A DNA stretch of 64,000 nt from Berghia stephanieae (GCA_034508935.3 CM067444.1:26540191-26604190), one strand, 5' to 3'; positions 31,817 through 42,684 are shown, numbered from the stretch's first letter. Program-made: numbers and translations. The notes: a model not told the origin generated them from the sequence alone.

Positions 31817-32650
31817 AGTGATAGGCACTTTGATAAAATTTTCAAACTCAAAATATCTTGATTTGACTCAGTCAGGGGGATGGGACTTGAAAAAACATAA
31901 AATTTGATACCTTATTTGTTTCTCTACGACCTACGGTTCCAGAGTTATTTATATTTTTCTATTGAAATTTTTTGTCAATTTTACAGAGAGAATCTGTGAT
32001 CTCACTGCTGCCTCAAAACCAGCATCTCGCGGCGATCGTGAAATTTTGAGTTTTACAGTCAACATGGCCCACTTATTGTTTTCAGTAATTTTGTTTCAAT
32101 TAAAAAATAATTGGCAAGTGTTAGGTATCATTTTAAACGTCAGAAAATAATCTTTATTTTCATATAAATCATTTTTATGGATGGAAAGTATGGAAAAAAT
32201 TAAGGATAAATGAAAAGGGGGAAAAATATGAGGTTTTTGTCCTAAAAAGTGGGGTTGATGGCGGAAAAAATAAAATAATGAGCGAGTGTATCAATTTTGA
32301 TGAAATTTGGCAGAGATATTCTTCAATTAATTGTCTATCGATGTATGAAGTATAATTAAAATGTATCCATAATTTAAAAAGTTCTTATAATTCAAAAATT
32401 TATAAATTTTTATTACATAAGCTTTCTGAGAAATACAATCAGGAATTAAGAATTAAATACACCGTTAGAAAGCTTGTTTTGTGCCCTTTATAATGATACC
32501 AAAGTTAGTCACATAGGTTCACAAATAACGCCATGGTGACCAAAACAGTAAAGGGTCAAGAATAAAGTTCCAAAAAACGGGTTTCACCTTACAGTGAGCC
32601 TATCGGCGGCCACTGGACTGGAGTTATCAAAGTGCCTAACAGTGATGCCC
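31817..32650. mobile_element. Putative TIR-bounded non-coding element
   Basis: An inverted pair of about 20 bp bounds the element: GTGATAGGCACTTTGATAA at the left and TTATCAAAGTGCCTAACA at the right. The 830-bp interior shows no coding capacity. No convincing target duplication was found. It may be a MITE-like DNA transposon relic. Confidence 0.5.
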
Positions 32651-32992
32651 GGTGAAATCGAAAGTGATTTCGTAAGCAGTTCTATGTCTAACTTGTAAGC
32701 TCACCTTTCTTAGGAGAAAGAAACAATGGACAAATTCATCTCGCTGAAGAAAAGAGAAGAGCAAATCATTTTTGTCAATGTAATGTTATTATAATCATAA
32801 GGTTAGCAGATTGCACCACAAGAATGACAGAAACAGTTCTCTAGCAGAAGGCAGAGGTGAAGAAATACATACTAGAGAGAAGAGGGAAGTAGAAGATTGT
32901 AAGTAGGGTAACTCTTTTTCAATTTTGGTCAGATTTGAATAAGTAGTGATATGAAGTTTTCGCAGAATTCATTTAGAAACTAATTTGGCCTC

Positions 32993-33061
32993 CTCCTTCT
33001 TCTTCTTCTTCTTCTTCTTCTTCTTCTTCTTCTTCTTCTTCTTCTTCTTCTTCTTCTTCTT
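32993..33061. repeat. TTC microsatellite
   Basis: About 22 perfect CTT units next to a SINE head. Confidence 0.92.
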
Positions 33062-33069
33062 TGCACAAA

Positions 33070-33232
33070 TGTGTGGTCTAGTTGTATAGCACTCGCCTTC
33101 CGATCGGAAGGTCCTGGGTTCGAGCCCCGAGCGACACATAGTTGAGTCTTTGGAAAAGAGTTTACTCACATTCTCTCACCGTACTTATGTGTAAAATGAG
33201 TACCTGGTCGTTAACAGTGTTGTCTGTCCGAA
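33070..33232 (+). repeat. SINE family A head fused to a family-C SINE
   Basis: The family-A sequence stops at TTGTCTGTCCGAA, where a family-C head begins without a gap. It is preceded by a TTC array. Confidence 0.7.
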
Positions 33233-33490
33233 GTGGCCGAGTTGTTAAAGCATTGCACTGTGACTCGGAACGTCCCGGGTTCGAGCCCCGCTTCAGGCAC
33301 TTTCGTTTTTTTTTCCTTGGGCAAGATTACTAACCCCCAATTTGCTCACTTTGGACAACATGGAGTGATTCCTGTTGACATCAGACATCTTGTTTGATGG
33401 ATTGTCTATATTATTCCTTCGTGGAATGCCTAGTCGGCAATATCTTGTGATGTCGTGGCGGAAGGGCATATAAGTTTGATTATATCTTTT
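33233..33490 (+). repeat. SINE family C, fused behind a family-A head
   Basis: Full-length with a near-consensus head (GTGGCCGAGTTGTTAAAGCA). The 5' junction with family A is gapless. Confidence 0.78.
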
Positions 33491-33572
33491 TTTAAATATG
33501 TTATAGCACATCACAAAGAAATACTTCGGGTATGATGAGTCTTGGAATAAATAAAGTTTTTAAAAAAATAAA

Positions 33573-33852
33573 AGTAGTCCTTCAGAAGCAATAGGCCCAT
33601 GGATTCGGAGTTTATCCCAGTTTCTATAGCATGAAACGGACAATAGCAAGTGCGTGTTATCCTTGGATAGGACGCTAGTCTATCGCAAAATACTTTCCGC
33701 CAAATCTGACAGGCTCGGCTACCCATTCACTGCTGGGTGGACACAGGGGGGGGGGGGTGAGGTCAGAAAAAACCTCGACTGCACCAGGGATCAATCTTGG
33801 TCCTTTTGCCTGTGGAGCGTGTGCTCTATCAACTGAGCTATCGGAACCCCCC
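33573..33852 (-). repeat. SINE family D
   Basis: Full-length reverse copy with G-run and C-run expansions at its centre and head. Confidence 0.78.
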
Positions 33853-33960
33853 CCCCCCCTATCAATAAATAGATGAATGTATAAACTTGTTTTTTTTTTT
33901 CAAATAGTTATTTATTTATCCACTTATTCATTTATTTATCCATCTATATATTATTATGTA

Positions 33961-34088
33961 TAATTGTATTATCGCCTACCGGGCGTCATGTCTCGTTCTT
34001 TATGTTACATGTTGCTGTTGGTCAGGGACCCTTTGTAAAGCTCGTTGAACATGTTTAGTGGATATTACGCTATATAAAAGCTCAATTA
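33961..34088 (+). repeat. SINE family A, 3' part
   Basis: Begins at the ATCGCCTACCGGGCGTCATG position and ends with the AAAGCTCAATT tail. Confidence 0.7.
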
Positions 34089-34483
34089 TTATTCTCTATT
34101 TTGCTTAGGTTTATTTTATTTATTTATTTTTTGGGGGGGGGGGAGGGGGGGAGGTCCCATGGCAATAATGTATAATGTATAATGTTAGTGGATTAGCGAT
34201 AGAAGCGTGACCCGGTATCCGTTACCTTTGACACGTGGGTGTCGTTGACATGTCAGTCCCTGCCATTCGATGACTCGGCGTTGTCAGAACTATGGCTTGG
34301 TCACAATCGGGGCTTATGGTAGATATATGATAAATATCGTATTTATATCCTTGAGAAAAATGGAGAGGATGAGGATAGACGGTGATAAATAGATATGATT
34401 ATAATGCAAGCTGTTATGTCATACGGTATTTAATATATGTAATATAACCGGAGACAGCGATGTAATGATATAAAGACGCGAAA

Positions 34484-34793
34484 CATCTGAAGTGGCAATA
34501 GGCTTCAACAGTCATGGCGTCACTTCCCTCGTAATGACGCTTAGTAACTAGTTCAAAACTATCGGAACAATGGCGGACGCCTTTATGAAATACTTCTCCG
34601 ACGAGCATAAAAGTGTATCCAGAGGAGAAAAACATTATATATCTGATCATGTTTTGACTTTTATACATTCTGATCACATGATATATGAAAAAGTTCTAGC
34701 CAGCATGAAGAATAAAAAGTACCGATTTTCTTTGTTTAGGACCAAGCTGTTCGTTGCTGGGCGGACGTGACATCAGGCTATTGAATCCTATTG
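34484..34793 (+). repeat. SWIM/YqaJ-like repeat, copy 1
   Basis: About 310 bp shared with copies at 54.2-54.46 kb and 55.6-56.54 kb. An open frame from 34570 encodes MADAFMKYFSDEHKSVSRGE, then KHYISDHVLTF and VLASMKNKKYRFSLF. The pattern 'G-x-HY-x-S-x-HV ... V-x-ASM-x-NK-x-Y' resembles the N-terminal part of SWIM-zinc-finger/YqaJ proteins carried by invertebrate transposable elements. That match is from memory and is tentative. The ORF stops before any zinc ligands, so this is probably a non-autonomous derivative. Confidence 0.6.
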
Positions 34794-35087
34794 GGTTTAA
34801 ATAGCAGACGATGGGTATCTAATGTCAGGCAGGTCGAGTCAAGTCGGTAAACATCCTCTCGCTCATAATGTTTTATAATGTGTAATAGAATATAAATTAG
34901 GCACGGGTTTTCACAGCTTTATACTTATATATTCAGATGTGATTTCTTCTACCTGAATTAATTCTCTCAGACTATAAACTTGTGTATTTGTACGATTGAT
35001 ATAGCGGGAAGAAATGGTGTGTATTTTATTTAAACGTATACTATCAATACACAAATGTCATGTTTACCGACTTGACATTGAATAGCC

Positions 35088-35283
35088 TAATAGATAGTAT
35101 GAGCTCAGCTAAGAAACTCACAACATTGCCATCCGGAGGTGTAACGGACCAACACACAAAACTGTGCAACCATGATCGTTTATAATCAGTTTATTACAGT
35201 TTAGTGAGAATTACTCATAAACGCGGATGACAAAAAAAACAAGAACAAAGACCTGAGTGACGTCAACTTCGAACTATCTATCG
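35088..35283 (+). repeat. TIR element H nested in a palindromic unit
   Basis: It splits a second repeat: the flanking sequence GTATTTTATTTAAAC ... CAATACACAAATGTCATGTT and GACTTGACATTGAA-AGCCTAATA occurs just before (35020-35090) and just after (35290-35375) the element. Confidence 0.7.
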
Positions 35284-35474
35284 CGGGAAGAAATGGTATG
35301 TATTTTATTTAAACACATATCATCAATACACAAATGTCATGTTTACTGACTTGACATTGAACAGCCTAATACGGATGGAGCCCCGAAGATTCATGTCTCT
35401 ATCGATATAACGCTGCTTATTAGTCTTTCTCGATATAACGTTCTTTAGTCTCCGATATAACGCTCTTTAAGCAC

Positions 35475-35680
35475 CATTAACCAGTTAACTGCCGTTCCAG
35501 GTATTACAAAATTTGGCCCAAAAACTCGTCCTTCAAATATCAATCGATTTAGATGACCCTCGTCTGGGCAAAAACTCTCAAACCTGGGACTTCGCGAAGT
35601 TAAAAATCTCTGGACGAAAAAATTAGTAAAATTACGAGATTTTGGCTCCCAATTCAGAACTTGATGAGTCATTAAAACTT
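35475..35680. repeat. Hairpin element J, partial copy
   Basis: Left arm only, AACTGCCGTTCCAGGTATTA to CTCAAACCTGGGACTTCGCG. Confidence 0.6.
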
Positions 35681-35929
35681 ATGGAAAATGAAAGATGATG
35701 CCAGATCTCATCATTTTAAGTATTTTGAAGTGTTAAATCCTTGTGAAAGTAAATTGATGATGATTAAGTTAACTATAGAGAGTACAGTTTTCATCTTCCG
35801 AACATTACGAATTTTTATAACTTAAAGCAGGCAGTTTGCGTCATTGTGTCTTTCATTCTATTCTTATCTTATCTTACTAAAGGCTTAATAGGATTTGATG
35901 GTACGCGTTTAAGATTAACTACTCACCTG

Positions 35930-36200
35930 ATCTGCCCACCAGATCAATTGCCCCAACACGCAAACATAGGTTTAACCTCGAACGCTTATGGTCTGATTGT
36001 AAGAATTTAGTGAGAACTAATCACCAAAATACGTTTAATATAATACTCGCCTGTTCTGCCCAGCACACTAATCGTCCAAAAATGCAAAACTATAATATTT
36101 AACCTTGAACGTGTATCGGTTATAGTCTGATTGAGAGAATTTATTGAGAACGAATCACCCAAGCAATAACAAAGAATTAAGTCACGTCATCATTATTTAT
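35930..36200 (+). repeat. Two tandem diverged relatives of element H
   Basis: Two copies of a unit with CAAACATAGGTTTAACCTCG / AAAACTATAATATTTAACCT, GTCTGATTG and TTAGTGAGAACTAATCACC. Confidence 0.5.
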
Positions 36201-36387
36201 CTTGTAGTGAAAACTTAAAGGCCTGCATATTGCATATTGATCTCACCTAACTGGTAAAAAACGTTTACAATAGATTGAGCAGGGACCACCTAAGTTGGTT
36301 TATGGGATGGGTTAGGGGCATACCTGCCAACTTACAATTTTTTTAAAAATTCGTATTTCTCATGCGAAAATTTGGATGGAATATCAG

Positions 36388-36658
36388 CAGTAGTCCTTCA
36401 GAGCCATTAGACCCACGGAGCCGGAGTTTATCCCGGTTTTTAGAGCGTGAAACAGACAATAGCAATTGCTTGGTACCCTTTGGATAGAATATTAATCTAT
36501 CGTAAAGTACTTTCCGCCAGATCTAACAGACCCAGCTACCCAATCACTGCAGGGTGGACAAGGGGGGTCAGAACAAAAATCTCGACTTTACCAAGGATCG
36601 ATCTTGGTCCTTTCGCGTGTGAAGCGAGTGCTCTACCAACTGAGCTAGCGGGATCCCA
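36388..36658 (-). repeat. SINE family D
   Basis: Full-length reverse copy. It ends at GAGCTAGCGGGATCCC. Confidence 0.8.
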
Positions 36659-36816
36659 TAAAATACCAATACCGCACAATTTTTTTCTTGGAAAGATTAG
36701 CTGACTACTAATCAAAATCCTCATATTATACCAACACTCGAACCAAACATTTCTTTTCAAAAGCTTTACTGAACTTTCTTTTGATACTTAAAAATTACCC
36801 CCCCCCCCCCCCCCCC

Positions 36817-37030
36817 TTTCCGAAAAGGCATCAATAGATCCCGTCGCCTAAGCATTCCATGAGGGAATATAGATAACCCATCAAACAAAATGTCTGATGT
36901 CAACAGTTCTCCAAGTGAGCAAATTGGGGATTAATAATCTTTCCCAAGGGAAAAAAACGAAAGTGCCTGAAGTGGAGCTCGAACCAGGGACCTTCCGGGT
37001 CGCAGTGCGATGCCTTAACCACTCAGCCAT
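36817..37030 (-). repeat. SINE family C
   Basis: Reverse copy following a C run of about 20 bp. Confidence 0.75.
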
Positions 37031-37550
37031 GAGACTTTTAGTGATCTCAAACTAACTACTTTGATAATGTGCTCTTGGAATCTACACCTGTTTCTTATTT
37101 GAACCAATTCCCCTTTGTTTTACCTTTTCTTGGGTGCTTTAATTGTAATTCTAGAACTTTTTACTATCCCATTTTCTTCCTTTTTACTGGCGCTGATATG
37201 ACCTTCCTGTGTTGCAAGTACCGTAAAACGCTTAAAAACAAAATCATACGAATTTTTGGTAGGGAGGAGCAGGCTCGGGGCAGGGGCAAGTGACGTGGGG
37301 GTTGGTTGGTCGGGCCTGTATCCGAAGTTATGTAAAACTGGATAGATTTTTATAACATGTTGGAATGATGGTGATGATAACCACGATAATGATATCGTTG
37401 GTATTAGTGGTAATGACCCATGGCTAAAATATAATATTATTATTATTTGGGATGATCACACAGAGGACGATGTTAACCACAGGGATGCCAGATAATATAT
37501 TTTTCCACACAAAAAAATGCCAAATACTGATTGACAGAAAATAACTGTCA

Positions 37551-37800
37551 GTGTGAGGAGTTCTAGTGGAATCATTCCCGCCTTCGGACAGAAAGGTCCA
37601 GAGTTCGAGTCCTGATCTGAGCGGCGAATAATTGAGTCCTTGAAATAGGCTATTGACACATTCTCTCATCGTACTCAGGTGTAAAATGTGTACCTTGCCG
37701 TTCACAGCATTGTCTCTGTCCGAGAAAATATAATTTTGCCTAACAGTCGTCATGTTTAGTACTACATGTTAAGTGGTGCTGTTGGCTAGGGAACCTTGGT
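37551..37800 (+). repeat. SINE family A, diverged
   Basis: The head is altered (AGTTCTAGTGGAATCATTCC), but box B and body are recognisable. The tail is lost near a G run. Confidence 0.65.
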
Positions 37801-38026
37801 GTAGGTTTGGGGGGGGGGGGGGGGGGGAGTGGTTAAGACATAGCACTGTAACTAGGAAGGTACCGGGTTCGAGCAGGCATCTCACTTTCAACATCTAGCT
37901 AGTTCATATTGACATTTTTTTTTTTTTGTGTGTGTGTGTGCTATTAAATATTTAAGGAATTTGCACCTCATAAAAAAAAAAATACTTAGAATACCAACAT
38001 CATAATATGTAGGTATATCTCCAATT

Positions 38027-38100
38027 ATTTTTATTTATTTATTTATTTATTTATTTACTTATGTATTTGTTTATTTATCTATTTATTTATTTATTTTTAT
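38027..38100. repeat. TTTA microsatellite
   Basis: (ATTT)n with a few variant units, 170 bp before the LINE. Confidence 0.85.
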
Positions 38101-38266
38101 TATCAAAATTAGACGTAAATTTGTGAACATTTTTAAAAACGAATTTTGGCATTTAAAGCGTCAAGCTGGCAATGCTATTAAACCATTGTCTACTGATAGT
38201 ATAGAATAAGTCACTGTATTAAACACGACAAACGGGTTGGCTTTTAGTAGGCTTTAGTGGATCGGT

Positions 38267-38278
38267 AATCTCCATGGT
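38267..38278. repeat. Left target-site duplication of the LINE
   Basis: The 12-bp sequence aatctccatggt is repeated exactly at 40794-40805. It marks the insertion site of the inverted LINE copy. Confidence 0.85.
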
Positions 38279-38603
38279 CTACATCGGCGCCTGGGTAGGT
38301 TTTGCAATTTAATATGCCATTTCTGAATCTTGATGATACTGCTATAAAGTCTATCTGGTTCCTTGCTCTGTCCCCTGGTGATTGCCATGTCCAGGTTCTT
38401 CTTGGGTGTTGTTGAAACCAGGTGTTTGAAATCATTAATTTATTTGTTCTACACCAATCTGCCCAGATGTTTCCTCTTCATTTCTGTCTCCGAGTCCATG
38501 TGGTCCGATTATGTCACCATCTCTGCCTCTGCCAATCTTAGCATTTAGGTCCCCCATTACCATAAGGACTTCTTGTGATTTACACATTCGTTTTGCTTTG
38601 TCT

Positions 38604-39546
38604 AGGCGCCGATGTAGACAGTGACCATGTCCCAGTTGTTTGTACAGTAAGGATAAAGTTTAAAGCTATTCAGAGAACAGCTGGTAGAATAAAGAGGGAT
38701 TACAGGTTATGCAAAGACAATGGCATACAAACAAAAATGAGAGAAGAATTTGAAAATGCACTCATGATACAAAGCCAAAGTGAACCTGATAACGAAAAAT
38801 GTGAAAAACAATTTGATATATTCCAAAAGTGTGTCAAAGCAACTACAGAAAAGCATTTACCAATAGCTCAAACAAACAGCAAAAAGGAATGGATGACAAA
38901 TGAAATTCTAAACCTATTTGAAGAAAGACGAAAATGCAACAGAGGGTCTGCAGAATACCAAACATTGAACAACCACATTAAATCCAAATGCATCGAGGCA
39001 CACGAGAACTATCTAGACTGGAAATGCTGCGAAATCGAAAGAGAATACAAACCCAACCCCCAACAAGCTCACCAAAGAATAAAAGAACTATCAGGGAAAA
39101 GGAAAAGCAAAGCAGCAGGAAGTTGTATCCAAAACAAACAAGGGGAACTGCTATTTGAAGAACAACATATAGAAAGCCGATGGGTAGAATACATAGGCGA
39201 ACTGTACAATGATCCAAATAGAAATGAACCACCACTGAAATTCAAAGAACCATTAAGCGGACCAAACATCACCAAAAGTGAAATTGAACATGCTATGGAA
39301 CGAATGAAGGATGGTAAAGCAACAGGCCCTGATGAAATATCTGTAGAGGTATTAAAAAGCCTAGGAGATCTAGCAATTGATGAACTTCACATATTATTCA
39401 ACAATATATACAATACTGGGAAAATTCCAGAAGATCTCTGTAACTCTCTTTTCATAGCAATACCAAAGAAAGCAGGTGCAGTCAGATGCGAAAATTTTAG
39501 AACTATAAGTTTAATAAGTCACATCAACAAAATACTGTTGCTATAA
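38604..39546 (+). CDS. LINE endonuclease C-terminus and reverse transcriptase, first part
   Basis: Open frame of the direct part of the LINE. It begins at GADVDSDHVPVV, which includes the catalytic SDH of the endonuclease, passes through the charged linker, and enters RT motifs 0-2 (MERMKDGKATGPDEIS, LFIAIPKKAGAVRCENFRTI). The reading frame is lost near 39543 by one base, after which RT continues in the next frame. Confidence 0.9.
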
Positions 39547-40778
39547 TTATCAACAGGCTAAGGAATAAGATTAACCCCGAAATCGCAGAAGAACAATATG
39601 GATTCCAACCTGACAGAGGGACAAGGAACGCAATATACCTCCTCTGTGTTTTAAGTGAAAGAGCTATACAGGTTCAGACCCCACTATACCTCTGTTTTGT
39701 CGACTACAAAAAAGCTTTTGATAGAGTACGCCACGAAGAAATACTAAAACAACTGCACTTCATTGGCGCTGATGAGAAAGACCTCAGACTCATGCAAACA
39801 TTATACTACACCCAGCAGGCATCTATCAAAATCGGAAACTCTACAGGAAATTCCATTCCTATTAAGAAAGGAGTCCGTCAAGGGTGTGTTGCCTCACCAG
39901 ATCTGTTTAATCTATACCAAGAAACAATCATGAGGGGCATAAATAATATGGAGGGAATAAAAGTAGGAGGTCACAACATAAATAATATAAGATACGCAGA
40001 CGATACGGTACTCATTGCAACATCAGAAATCCAACTTCAAAAGATTGTTGACAAAGTGGTAGTAGATAGTGAAGCCAAGGGAATGGAAGTGAATATCACC
40101 AAAACAGAATGCATGGTAATACAGAAAAACCCCGAAAACAACAACACCTGCAATATAACGATTCACGGCGAGCAGCTTACCAACGTAGAAAGTTTTAAAT
40201 ACCTAGGTTCAATAGTGACAACAGATGGAAGATGTAACCGAGACATACGAGCAAGAATAACTCAAGCCAAACAGGCCTTCATGGACCTGGGAAACATTTT
40301 GAAAAACAAACAGATGTCGTTCGGGATTAGATTCCGAGTCTTGAAGTGCTACGTGTGGCCAATCTTGTTCTACGGATGCGAAAGCTGGACTACAAATGCA
40401 GAAACACAAAAGAACATTGAAGCTTTTGAAATGTGGTGCTTGAGAAGGATGCAGAGAATATCGTATACCGCACACAAAACGAACGAAGAAGTGCTAAAAC
40501 AAACATACCAACAAAGGAAACTAATGCCCTTAATAGTGGATCGACAACTATCCTTTTTCGGACACATAGTAAGGAAAGATAAGAATGAATACCTGGCAAG
40601 TTGTGGAAAAATACCTGGTAAACGCGCCCGGGGGAGACAAAGAAAAACACTCATAGACCAACTGAAGGGCTTCACCAACCTAACAATCCAAGAGCTGTTT
40701 GAAAAAGCAAGAGACAGGGAGGAATGGAGAGAGATAATTCATGCAGTATCCGAAGCCTGGACCAGGCATGGAACCTAG
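39546..40778 (+). CDS. LINE reverse transcriptase, second part and C-terminal domain
   Basis: Starts IIINRLRNKINPEIAEEQYG in the frame one base off the upstream part. It contains FVDYKKAFDRV (motif A), GVRQGCVASPDLFN (motif B), the YADD catalytic box (motif C), GSIVTTDGRC, and the RTE/CR1-like tail with CESWTTNAE, EAFEMWCLRRMQRISY and GKRARGRQRKT. The stop is immediately before the trinucleotide tail, so there is essentially no 3' UTR. Confidence 0.92.
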   Translation: MINRLRNKINPEIAEEQYGFQPDRGTRNAIYLLCVLSERAIQVQTPLYLCFVDYKKAFDRVRHEEILKQLHFIGADEKDLRLMQTLYYTQQASIKIGNSTGNSIPIKKGVRQGCVASPDLFNLYQETIMRGINNMEGIKVGGHNINNIRYADDTVLIATSEIQLQKIVDKVVVDSEAKGMEVNITKTECMVIQKNPENNNTCNITIHGEQLTNVESFKYLGSIVTTDGRCNRDIRARITQAKQAFMDLGNILKNKQMSFGIRFRVLKCYVWPILFYGCESWTTNAETQKNIEAFEMWCLRRMQRISYTAHKTNEEVLKQTYQQRKLMPLIVDRQLSFFGHIVRKDKNEYLASCGKIPGKRARGRQRKTLIDQLKGFTNLTIQELFEKARDREEWREIIHAVSEAWTRHGT

Positions 40779-40793
40779 AAGAAGAAGAAGAAG

Positions 40794-40805
40794 AATCTCC
40801 ATGGT
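40794..40805. repeat. Right target-site duplication of the LINE
   Basis: Second exact copy of aatctccatggt, immediately after the GAA-type tail. Confidence 0.85.
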
Positions 40806-40908
40806 AATCTCTTCCGTCCGCCATCTTGGAATCAGACACAACTGGACTGGTGGCCTTTCTTTAAACGGTGACACTTATTGGCTTTGGTAAAATAAATAAT
40901 CGACAATG

Positions 40909-41040
40909 GTATAGATAGAATGAAGTTGGCGTCACCCGGGTCTTTGTTATTGTATAAAAGTTCATTGTTACACAGTTGGTCCGTTATACTTCCGGATGGC
41001 AATGTTGTGAGCTTCTTAGCAAAGCGCATACTATCTATAA
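40909..41040 (-). repeat. TIR element H, internally deleted
   Basis: Both ends are present, but about 60 bp around the GCGGATGGCAAAA block is missing. Confidence 0.65.
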
Positions 41041-41164
41041 TCACAGGGTTGATGTGACTGACACAAAACACACCGATAGAGAAGTCCTTCCCCAGTCAAT
41101 ACAAATAATGGAACATGATGTTATCACTGGTTTTATTTATTTATCTATTTATTTATTTTTATAT

Positions 41165-41220
41165 ATAGAATATTTTTTTTCATTTTGTTGTCTTTTGTTG
41201 TTGCATTGTTGTTCTTTTTC

Positions 41221-41269
<49 letters not shown>

Positions 41270-41455
41270 GATTTTGTTTGTTTGTTGGTTGGTTGGAGGG
41301 TTTTTTGTTTTGTTTTGTTTTTGTATTTATTTTAAATTATTTTTGGTGTTGTTTGTTTTGCTTTTGCTTTTATTTTTGCTTTTTTTGTTTTTTGCTTTTT
41401 TGTTTGTCTTTCTTTTTTATCGTTTTTTTTTTTTTTTTTTTGGGGGGGGGGGGGG
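41165..41455. repeat. T-rich low-complexity tract
   Basis: Poly-T with scattered G and C, ending in a G run just before a SINE head. Confidence 0.85.
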
Positions 41456-41456
41456 T

Positions 41457-41613
41457 GCGGCTATAATATGGTCTTGTGGTATGACACTCGCTTTCGGATC
41501 GGAAGGTCCTGGGTTAGAGTCTCGCTCGGCACATAGTTTAGTCCTTGGGAAAGACTCTTTACTCACATTCTCTCACCGTCCTTGGATGTAAAATGAGTAC
41601 ATGGGCACTAACA
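41457..41613 (+). repeat. SINE family A, 5' part
   Basis: Head and half of the body, cut at GAGTACATGGGCA. It follows a T/G-rich run. Confidence 0.7.
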
Positions 41614-41614
41614 A

Positions 41615-42060
41615 GTAAAAAGAAAAAAAGAAAGAAATATGAGACATGAGTAAAATTAAGTATGTTTTATTAAAAGGAATGAGTTAGTTTCGTACGTTGT
41701 GAAAAAATATAATTTGATATTACTGTAAACACCCTTTTCAGCATCTAGGCCACCTTTACAATAATACCGTATTGAGACGTATGTCACAATATTTATACCT
41801 TCCGTGTTGACAATTTGTTAACAAGCTCGAATGTACAAAGTTGGACATGCCAAATGATATAATTAATTATACTACAAATATTGAAAATGACATTTATTTA
41901 TTTGTTATATATTTAATTCTCAATATTATCAATTAAGTGACATTGAATGCTATTTCTATAATTGATAAATTGTATCTTTGCATAAAAGTAACACAGAGAA
42001 TTTAAAGGTTTTTAGAACCTATTAGCTCTTAAACGATACAATAGATTGAGCTTTTTTTTT
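41615..42060. other. Intergenic AT-rich sequence
   Basis: No coding or repeat feature recognised. Confidence 0.55.
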
Positions 42061-42065
42061 TTTAA

Positions 42066-42307
42066 TGAGCTTTTATATAGAGCAATATCCACTAAACGTG
42101 CTCAAACGCCTGTTGAACGATATTTAAAAAAATATTCAGACAGGACAACACTGTTAACGGCCAGGTACTCATTTTACACCTGAGTACGGTGAGATAATGT
42201 GAGTAAAGAGCCTTTTCCAAGGACTCAACTATGCACCGAGCGAGGCTCGAACCCAAGACCTTCCGATCCGAAATCGAGTGTCATACCACTAGACCACATA
42301 GCCGCAC
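42066..42307 (-). repeat. SINE family A with internal deletion
   Basis: Lacks the segment around GCGCTTTACAAGGGGTCCC and the following body but keeps both ends. Confidence 0.75.
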
Positions 42308-42684
42308 GATAAATTGGCCGACTGGCTCCTACAGCACATAAACATTTAAACAGAGGTGCGTCTTTTAAATAAGTTTAATGAGATTTCGTTGAAAAGAGAC
42401 ATTAAACTCAAACTTTTGTAAAACAGGAAATAGATTCTCCATTTAGACTTTAAAAAAAAACCAAACACATGAGCGATAACATCTTGTCTAGGACAGACAA
42501 GATTATGGCCCAATGCGACAACACACCACATTAACAACTGTTCTCTCCTATACGTTTATTGTTGTTGCTTTCTTTATCAATTCAATTCAAAGGTTTATTT
42601 TAAGGCAATTGCCAATATTATGAACCATGCATTTACAAATAATTTCAAATTAATACAGGTAAATGGAAACTACCAAAATAATTA

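Larger units (their letters stand above)
38279..40793 (+). mobile_element. LINE (RTE-like non-LTR retrotransposon) with 5' inversion
   Basis: This is a 5'-truncated LINE whose 5' part is inverted. Segment 38279-38603 reads on the minus strand as apurinic-type endonuclease (MGDLNAKIG, RRTWTWQSPGDRARNQIDFI). Segment 38604-40793 continues on the plus strand with the SDH motif (GADVDSDHVPVV) and the reverse transcriptase. The two parts share 14 bp, aggcgccgatgtag. RT landmarks are DGKATGPDEISVEVLKSL, FVDYKKAFDRVRH, RQGCVASPDLFN, YADD at 39993-40004, and a C-terminal GKRARGRQRKT block. The ORF ends at TAG (40778), directly followed by a (GAA)n-type tail. A 12-bp duplication aatctccatggt lies at 38267-38278 and 40794-40805. 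One single-base frameshift lies near 39543. It looks like a young, dead-on-arrival copy. Confidence 0.93.

Noticed and set aside
33236-33300. tRNA-Leu/Ser-like sequence
   Set aside because: Head of a family-C SINE. It is followed by the family body and is repeated elsewhere.
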